Shown piece by piece: positions 55,991 to 64,000 of a DNA stretch of 64,000 nucleotides. This DNA is from Epiperipatus broadwayi (Eukaryota > Onychophora > Udeonychophora > Euonychophora > Peripatidae), in contig JAQFVV010006732.1 of assembly GCA_028023455.1 (NCBI GenBank), forward strand, positions 60,001 to 124,000, read 5' to 3'. Made by a program: the position numbers and the translations under genes. The stretch's first letter is position 1, and each line of letters starts with the position of its first letter. The notes under the pieces are model-generated. The model saw only the letters and a program-made list of their open reading frames with translations. It was not told where the DNA came from and made no database searches.

Positions 55991-57552
55991 CAAAAAAAAA
56001 ATTAATAATGAATCATAAATAGAGTTGTTTTTTTTCTAAACAAAAAAATGTATACTAACAAATACAATATAAAAAAAAAGAAAAAAAAAAACAAAGTCAC
56101 GAAATAATTAAATGTTTTTCTAAAGTAATGAAATCTAATTTACATATCAACTATAAAAACAAGAGGTAAAATAGATTGTTATATATAATTTACTTGAAGT
56201 GATAAGGTGATTTATCATAAACTTTAATTGTTGGGTACTTTTATTTTAAGGTCAATACAATTAAGTTTATTATATAAATAAATTGGAAGGTCATTAGTGC
56301 TAGAGACAGTGTATGGCAGTTGATACGGATTGATAAAATTGAAATGTAAATCCTTTTACGGTAATTGCCTATTTTTTTATATTGTAGTGTAGACATAATG
56401 TTTTTCTACTGCATGAAGTTTGAAGATTACTTCATTATATATATCCACCAATGAAGGTTTATTAATTTTATATTTAAATTCTGATTTTATTGGCATATTG
56501 AAATGCACTCATTTAAAATAAGTATTGTTACAATAGTATTCACGTTAAATGATAATTATCTTTTTATGTTAAAATGGTGGCATTTCGAGGAAATTGGTGA
56601 AAAGTTGTACTTAAAATGTGCATGCTGAGCATAGTTTTTTTTTTCCAGTTTTTAATACGATTTAATAGGTGTAATTAAAAATAACATCTCTCCAGGTAAA
56701 TTCCATTTATTTTTAAGAAACATTAATTCATTTCAAATATATATTGAAATAATCTTACATTTTAAAAACTCCATCTATGTTTGTTTTTCTAGTTTCAAAT
56801 TGATTTCTGCATCACCTATTACTACTGTTATGGCAGTGACATTTTATTGTTGGATCTCATCAGTTATACTAAAAAACATATGATATTGTTTCTAAATATC
56901 TGTTAAATAATAAACATTTCATTTAACTCATATCATAAATTGGCTTATGATTATTTGATCAAGTAAAAAAAAAAATAGAAAAAGAATTTGGTTAAAAAGA
57001 TACTGAAGAGATAATTATTTTGACTTCTTTTATTTTATTTTAATAGACATTTTCATAAAATATTACCTTTGAGTTTTCTTGTTTTATAGCATTTATTCAT
57101 AAAGTTTATTTATTAAATATATATAATTTCAATGTCCATCCTGTAATGATATGGACCACTTTATTACATGATTTTAAGTATAGTGGGCACAGACAATCAA
57201 TTGCCATTTTACTTTAAAAATTGTTCAATTCTTTTATATTCATATTTATGTAAGATAGTTTTAATATCCTACAAATGATTTCAAAACACATTGAACTTAA
57301 TAAATATTAATTCGTTGACTAATGCTAAAATATTATTAATTTATTCTTAATAAAAATGGGTTTAAATATTGCAAAATTTAATGGTATGGCTATTTAAACA
57401 AATTTATTTTCTACATAAAAATGGAAGCGATAATTTTAAATCTTTTATTATTTTGTTTTAATTAAATGTTGTCTACATAGTAAATATCAGTATGGAAAGT
57501 ACAAAATCTGTATTTCCTTTGACAAAAAGATATTAGAAATAGACTTTTTATA
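55983..57552. other. AT-rich non-coding stretch
   Basis: Nothing recognisable. Confidence 0.45.
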
Positions 57553-57566
57553 ATTTAATTATACCA

Positions 57567-57606
<40 letters not shown>

Positions 57607-57620
57607 TGATATAATTAAAT
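57553..57620. repeat. (TA)n-cored hairpin
   Basis: 18-bp arms ATTTAATTATACCAAACT and AGTTTGATATAATTAAAT (one mismatch) flank (TA)n. More TA runs follow from 57629 to 57714. Confidence 0.85.
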
Positions 57621-57650
57621 ATATAAAAATATATATATATATTGATATAT

Positions 57651-57714
<64 letters not shown>

Positions 57715-57717
<3 letters not shown>

Positions 57718-60700
57718 GCCCTTTTGTATGGGTCACCATTTAAGTTTTGTGCTAATCTAGTAGAAAATTTTAAATTTAAGAAGTGTTTTAAAAAATGTGA
57801 TGTTGACTTTGCTTGTGGTAATGTTACCATAAGTTTAATTAAAGCAATCTATGAGTATTTGATATGTGAATTGTGTTGATATTGAGAAAATATGTAAAGT
57901 GATGATGATTATGATGTAATACTGCATTAATAAATTTAATAACAAATGTTTGAAGCTAAAGTATTTAAAAGACAAGTTAAAATTAGACAAAGATATTTAT
58001 TTAATTTAAAATATATGTTAAAAGTGAATAAAAATATTTTAAATTATAAGTACTTAAATTGAGATTAATATTTGATTTTAATCATATCAAATAATTATTT
58101 TAAAATCTGATATAATATCTTATTTATTTTTAAAAATAAATATTTATTTTAAAAAAGCAATTGTTAAGTTATTTTTAGATTATGGGAAGCGTTTCTTGTA
58201 TTGTAAAAACAGATGTTAATTAGAGATACACACACACATGCTTGGAAGCTTTCTCATAAAGTTGCAAAACTATTTTAAAATTATGTTGTGAAATTTATAA
58301 ATAATACGTGAGTTATCACGAGATAAAAATAAAGATATTAATGTAAAATATTAAATCTGATTTTTAAAAATATTGTCTTAAAAATATAACGTATTTAAAA
58401 AGATTTAGTTTATTTTAAATGAGCTTATAAAAGTTAAGATTTAAATTAAGTGAGAAAGAATATTTTAAAAAAATGTTTAATAGATTTGAATAAACGATAA
58501 AAATTATTTTTAAAATGTAATAATATTAAATATTAAATAAGTCATTATTTTATTTTAATAGTGTGTTGATTAATATGTAAATAAGCCAGCAAAGTTTGAT
58601 TGTTTAAACGTACCAATCAGATGTGGAGTCTCTTCGAGTATAAAAGCTGGATTCAATTGTTGAGAGGGGCTCTCTATAATTAAATTTCTAAGTTAATCGT
58701 GCTATTGAGAAAATAGCCAAGTAAATTTATAAACGCTCTTAAAATCAGTTTTAAAAATCATAAGAGTGTTATTGTATATAATTTTATAATTTTTAAATGA
58801 TAAGTATGCAGTAGAAACTTAATAATTCCCTATTGGTCTTCTCAATATCGAAACTCAATTTACGTACGAATAATCATGGAAACATCACATATCGGAGAAA
58901 TATATCAGAAACTTTATGCTAGAGAAATAACAGACGCTGGATTAGTACATAAAACTACGAGATGGAGAAAAGTAGTATTTTGGACTATAAATAGTTTTAA
59001 AAGTTTAAATTACTATTGTCTATTATAAATAGATATTTAAAAGAAATATGAATACTTCTATAGAAAGAAAGTATTTTTGCAGATTTTAAAAGATTAAAAT
59101 GTATATCTTAAGTAAAGATATAAGAAGTAGTAATTTTAATAAATACTTGCCTTGTTAAGTCTTTGTGCTTAAAAGACTAAATATTGACGATTTGAAAAGG
59201 CAAATAGATTATAAATATGATTATTTAAAATCGTAATATAATAAAATTATTATTATTGAAGTAGTCTAAAACGCTGGTCGTTATAGATGGAGAAATTAAT
59301 TCTTACCTGAATATGTTATTTATAAATGCGCAAGTAATACATGGATGTCCAAATCAAATCAAACTAAGCCAAGCAAGCCAAGTTGATGAAAATAATTCAA
59401 TGTAAAATAATTTATAAACTATAAATTAATTTAGAAATAATAATTTTAAATAATAATCTATGAAGAACTGGATCCAGAACTTATAAACTATTTTTTTAAT
59501 TTATTTTGCTTTTCTTGTGGGAACTTAGTTTTATTTTAAAAAAGAACGTTACTATTTTTTTTTATAAACTTTCAAGAAACACGTGATACAACGGAACAGG
59601 AAATAGTGTTCTATTGACTTTATACGTAGGATATTTGTTAGAACTTTTATGGTAGAACAAAAGACGTCGCTGGAAATATGTAATATGAACTTTTATTTTA
59701 TTTATTTAACATAAAATTTAAAATATTATTAAACTATTAAAAGTAGGTTAGGTACATTTATTAAATAATAACTTAAAAATAATATAATAATTAATTACAT
59801 AAATTTATTTTATAATTAATATAACACGGAATATTCTAATGAATGTTTATGAATGTAAATGTGAATGATTTTTATTTTATGAAGCTGCAAAATTCCGAAG
59901 AATGCTGGATAGCAGACTGGACATTATTATTATTATTATGGTAAAAATATTGTATAATGATTTTTAATGAATTTGATATGTTTTTCTTTAGATCAACTGA
60001 ATATTATGTTGTTGTAGAATGAATGGATCGATATTTCATGAAAACACATACATTATATTGGCAACGAACTTTATTAAAATATGCATAATTTTAATTTATA
60101 ATATAAACCTGATACAACATTACGTAAGAAGCTTAGAAATAATTATATGATTCTTTCATAAATAAATTTTGATATTTTATTATGTTATAGTATTAGAATT
60201 ATATTTATTCTTTATTGAGGTAATTATTTTATTATTTGCAAGATAAGAATAGATTTGAAAAGACTCTATTTTTGTGTATTTTGTTTATTAAATAAGTTAA
60301 GTTACGTTATGGGTAGAAGCTTATATTTGGATTGAAGTTTATTAAGTATAGACAATGTAGTATAGGTAGTTTAGATAATGAATATTTTATTTAAATTGAT
60401 GTTTATTTTCCGGAAATTTTAGATAAGTTTAGAATATGTTTTATAGATAGAAATTTATTAGAAAGGATTAAAAGAACACATTAAGTAAAGTAATGATTTT
60501 TACACAGAAAAGAATCATAGAATTTATCTAAGGTAATGCTTTATGAATTTAGAATTGATAAATGATTTAAATAATAATATTTGAACAATAGAGATATATA
60601 ATGCATATTTGATAAAACATATAACAGGAATTACATTAAGTAAAGTATAAGTACAGTCAATTATTTGTTTTACATTACAAAGATACATTAATTTATATAA

Positions 60701-61140
60701 CGCTATTAAGCAATGCTAATAATAAAGTGAATACATGATAATACATTATAAATGGTAATACTTAATTAATGTAGCTATTTAATTGGTAGAGTTTCATTGT
60801 TTACACATGCTACATAAATAGTCGTGACATATATTGTTATTTGTAGTAATTAAAGTACACTACTATTTATTTTTAGAAAAATCTAAGTTTTGAAAACATA
60901 CTATAATATTATTGGTATAGCATTTGAAGGAATGTAAAATTGCTTATTAAGTACATGAGTTAATAACAGTGTAAGCCTCTTATATTTGTATTTTCCTATT
61001 TTATTTTTATTTATTTTCTTAAATTCTAAAACTGTAAATAGTGTAAATAAATTCTTATTTAAAGTTTATTGTAAATAAATTTGTTAATTTGTTTTAAAAG
61101 TGTGTCGAGTTCATTATTTTTCACCACAGCATTTTGACAT
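57715..61140 (+). mobile_element. LTR-like repeat, copy B
   Basis: Starts TGTGCCCTTTTGTATGGG right after (TA)n. To about 59500 it is homologous to the minus strand of 1-1779. It has a TATA box (58639), polyadenylation-like AATAAA motifs near 61044 and 61074, and a plausible LTR end, GTGTGTCGAGTTC...CACCACA, near 61134. TTTTGACATCAGAT follows, as a possible decayed primer-binding site; another candidate, TTGGCAACGAA, is at 60059. If the far end is right, the unit is over 3 kb, long for an LTR. No coding sequence found. The homology is firm; extent and class are inference. Confidence 0.5.
58639..58645 (+). promoter_or_regulatory. TATA box of LTR-like copy B
   Basis: GAGTATAAAAGCTGGATTC; conserved in position and sequence with copy A. 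Transcription would start near 58670. Confidence 0.5.
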
Positions 61141-61982
61141 CAGATAATTTGAAATAAACATAATATTTGCACAAAATGAATTTGTTATTATTACTTAGAA
61201 TTGAATACCATATTTGCTTAACATTATTTTATAAGAATTGATTGACATGAACATAAATATTACAATGGTCATAAGATGATTATAATGCACATTATAAGAA
61301 TACAATATTGTTTATTGTCACAGATTATTAAGTATAAGATTTTGATCTATTTTAAAATGAAGATACCATATGAAATAAAAGATATACATATAATTGTTTA
61401 TTCATTTAATGATTGATTATATAATAGAAATAGATGAGATTAAATTACACTCTAAGATTAATATTATTTATTATTATTATTAAAATAAGTTAGGTGTATT
61501 TAAGTTTGATATAAAATCCCACATCATACTTATTTACATGAGTTATTATTATTTTAAAACAACTTAGAGGAACCTGAGATTATTTAATTATATTTTAAGT
61601 TAAAAGTTAGGAATTATTTTAGTATTATTGAAGATAATTCATTTCATTTAAAAGTCATAAGAATGCTATAAATGTAGTGGTAGGATGATAAGGTAGTGGT
61701 AGTATTCTTATGCCATTGAGACAGTATCTTGGAAGATATTTACTCAGTGTAAATCTGCTTATTACTTTGTAACTTTACTTCACAGTCTCATAATTTTAAT
61801 TAAATACTTATTTAATTAATATAATCTGGAACTATATTGATTTGGATAATTGATAATAAATTTGATTAAGATGTGATAATATAAAAGTATATTAAAGATA
61901 GATATGCAAATTTTAATTAAGCATAATAATGTAACTGAGCTAGTTGTATTTTAAACTATTTTATATATCAAGAAGTAAGGGT

Positions 61983-61985
<3 letters not shown>
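61141..61985. other. AT-rich non-coding stretch
   Basis: Nothing recognisable. Confidence 0.4.
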
Positions 61986-62017
<32 letters not shown>

Positions 62018-62085
62018 TGTGTACCAATATTACATTATAATATATATATATATATATATATATTGTAATGTAATATTGGTACACA
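61986..62085. repeat. nested (TA)n palindrome
   Basis: TGTGTACCAATATTACATTA at 62018-62037 and its reverse complement at 62066-62085 flank a TA core with near-perfect pairing. A further TA run at 61986-62013 with GGGTACAA on its left gives a second, weaker pairing. Confidence 0.88.
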
Positions 62086-62372
62086 AAAAAAATCAAATAG
62101 CTATTGGTGTAATTTTTTTCTGAAAACAGAACGTTATAGTTTTTTTTTTTTTTTAAATAAAGGCAAATTCAATCTACATCTTGTTTTCTAGGTAAATTTG
62201 ATATGTGCTTTATATGTCCTTGATATAAATAAAACTAGAAATATTGTGATGATTTATTTAAACCCAAATGAAGATTTACGAGTTGTTAATCATAAAGTGT
62301 AGGTTTCTACAATATTTTTGTAAAGATTAGTAAATTTACTGGAGATTGATAAAATCCTTAGAATGTTAAAAA

Positions 62373-62495
<123 letters not shown>

Positions 62496-62689
62496 CTAAG
62501 AAAATCAGAAAATATCAATAGAGGATGTTATTCATAAGATTCCTAGCTAAATATTAGTAAATACTGATATTAAATGAGTTTCAATTAATTTTGATTTTAT
62601 TATTAAAATTAAAAATTTTATATCTTTCTTTTATGTTTTTTTTTTTTACAAAATTTCATCTATAAAATATCTTATGTTTTTTTTTACAT

Positions 62690-62965
<276 letters not shown>

Positions 62966-63639
62966 TTATTTATATATCTAACTAAAATTGTTAATTATTT
63001 AGAGATTCATTAATAAATTCGGTGACTAGTGTTTTTTTATTTTTTTTAAATATGAAGTGAGGCTTTGAACAATTTGCCTATGATGCTATAAAAGTAGTTA
63101 TTTATTTGTCTCTTCTTGCATTTCTTTTTTATGGTTTTCTAACAAAGCATACAGCTAAAGCTAATAGAAGTGGAGATATAATGCAGCTGTTGAAAAAGAA
63201 AATAGAAACTGAATGTGTATTATATTCTTATTAAAGGTTGTAGTAAAAACGAGAGTTTATTGCCAGCAAATTGTTTTTTAAAACGTACATAAATCTTATG
63301 TACACAACAACTATTGCAACTGAAATAAAATATCATTAAATAAATGCTTATTATTTTAAGAAAATTTAAAATCATAACAATATTATTAAATTACATTAAA
63401 TTATTTAGTGCATAAGCCATTTAAGAAGTTCTTCATCTTTAACAGATGTGATTATTGATCGGATCTAAATAATTGTTTAAATTATTAACACTCGCCACAT
63501 TTTCTTAGCTAGTTTAAAAGCATCTGCTGCTCGTAAGAAAATGAATTTTTTTTTTTTAAAAAAAAAGTTTATAAACTGATTTAAGACAAAATAAAACGAA
63601 ATAAGTAAATATAATAAACTAATTCGATATATATATATT
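62966..63639. other. AT-rich non-coding stretch
   Basis: Nothing recognisable. Confidence 0.4.
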
Positions 63640-64000
63640 GTAATGGAACGTACTTGCTGCATTCCATTTAAATTGAAGAAAGAAGGCCCCAAACATTGGG
63701 AAAGCCAAATATAATGGAATGTATCTTTATATGATCTCAAATGAAAATAAACATATGAACTTTTGCAACAATAATCATTAGTTAACCAAGCCCCTAACTT
63801 TGATACACCAAATGTAATGAATAATTAAACGAACATATTATGCTGACCACGTTGTGGCGTTCAAATGTAATAGAACATACTTTTACTCCATTATACCAAT
63901 CATCAGTTAACTGGGACCAACAGTTTGTGGTGCCAAATGTAATGGACAATATATCATATAAACATATTATACCTCAAATGTAATGGAACATCAATATATG
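63640..64000 (+). repeat. irregular tandem repeat with AAATGTAATGGAAC motif, cut by window end
   Basis: After a short (TA)n, the motif (C)AAATGTAATGGAACAT or a close variant recurs at about 63641, 63706, 63808, 63862, 63934 and 63975. Longer blocks also repeat with a period of about 126 bp: AGTTAAC...AAATGTAATG...AAACATATTAT around 63779-63845 and 63903-63970. It continues beyond the window, and its first motif TGTAATGG adjoins (TA)n like other LTR-like starts here. Confidence 0.6.

Overview
The window is very AT-rich, non-coding eukaryotic DNA dominated by simple repeats and broken transposable elements. It points to the nuclear genome of an invertebrate animal. The evidence is long (TA)n, (ATT)n and (ATCT)n arrays, Penelope-like and Ty3/gypsy retroelement remains, a hAT element with a BED-finger transposase stub of the ZBED/GTF2IRD2 type, a glycine-tRNA-like sequence with a eukaryotic promoter layout, and no bacterial-style gene packing. 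I cannot name the species. A mollusc, flatworm or arthropod would all fit. No intact host gene was found. A few less AT-rich open segments with splice-like ends (38.3, 48.6, 52.8 and 53.7-54.1 kb) are possible exons, at low confidence.

Layout. 1-1.78 kb is one arm of a diverged inverted pair whose other copy starts at 57.7 kb; both carry a TATA box and look like retroelement terminal or promoter sequence. 2-8.2 kb holds a foldback repeat, a dispersed repeat pair and otherwise plain AT-rich DNA. 8.46 kb has a decayed tRNA-Gly(UCC)-like sequence. 9.8-11 kb has long (ATT)n and (TCTA)n arrays. 14.4 kb has a near-perfect 178-bp hairpin. 16.68-17.51 kb is a non-autonomous DNA transposon with long terminal inverted repeats and an exact 8-bp target duplication. 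19.7-27.4 kb is a nest of repeats separated by (TA)n: a unit of about 400 bp present twice in direct and once in inverted orientation, then two different Penelope-like elements, each as a head-to-head inverted pair.

27.4-40 kb is mostly featureless, with two copies of a short unknown family (29.3 and 37.1 kb), an (ATT)n array and a LINE-like C-terminal remnant (35.7-36.0 kb). 40.3-40.8 kb is a 500-base assembly gap. 40.8-44.6 kb is a broken Ty3/gypsy element on the minus strand (primer-binding site, gag, protease, reverse transcriptase), with its probable LTR above 44.6 kb. Its reverse transcriptase is split exactly before the catalytic YVDD box by a 1,431-bp insertion flanked by CATT. 46-57 kb is AT-rich DNA with possible exons and a 494-bp hAT element with a perfect 8-bp duplication. 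57.7-61.1 kb is the second LTR-like copy. 62-64 kb holds palindromes, (TA)n, a long (ATCT)n array and an irregular tandem repeat running off the end.

Nothing here works as an operon or pathway. The common theme is repeat insertion: retroelement-like units repeatedly abut (TA)n through the junction TTGT (or ACAA on the other strand), and inverted pairs and foldbacks recur throughout.
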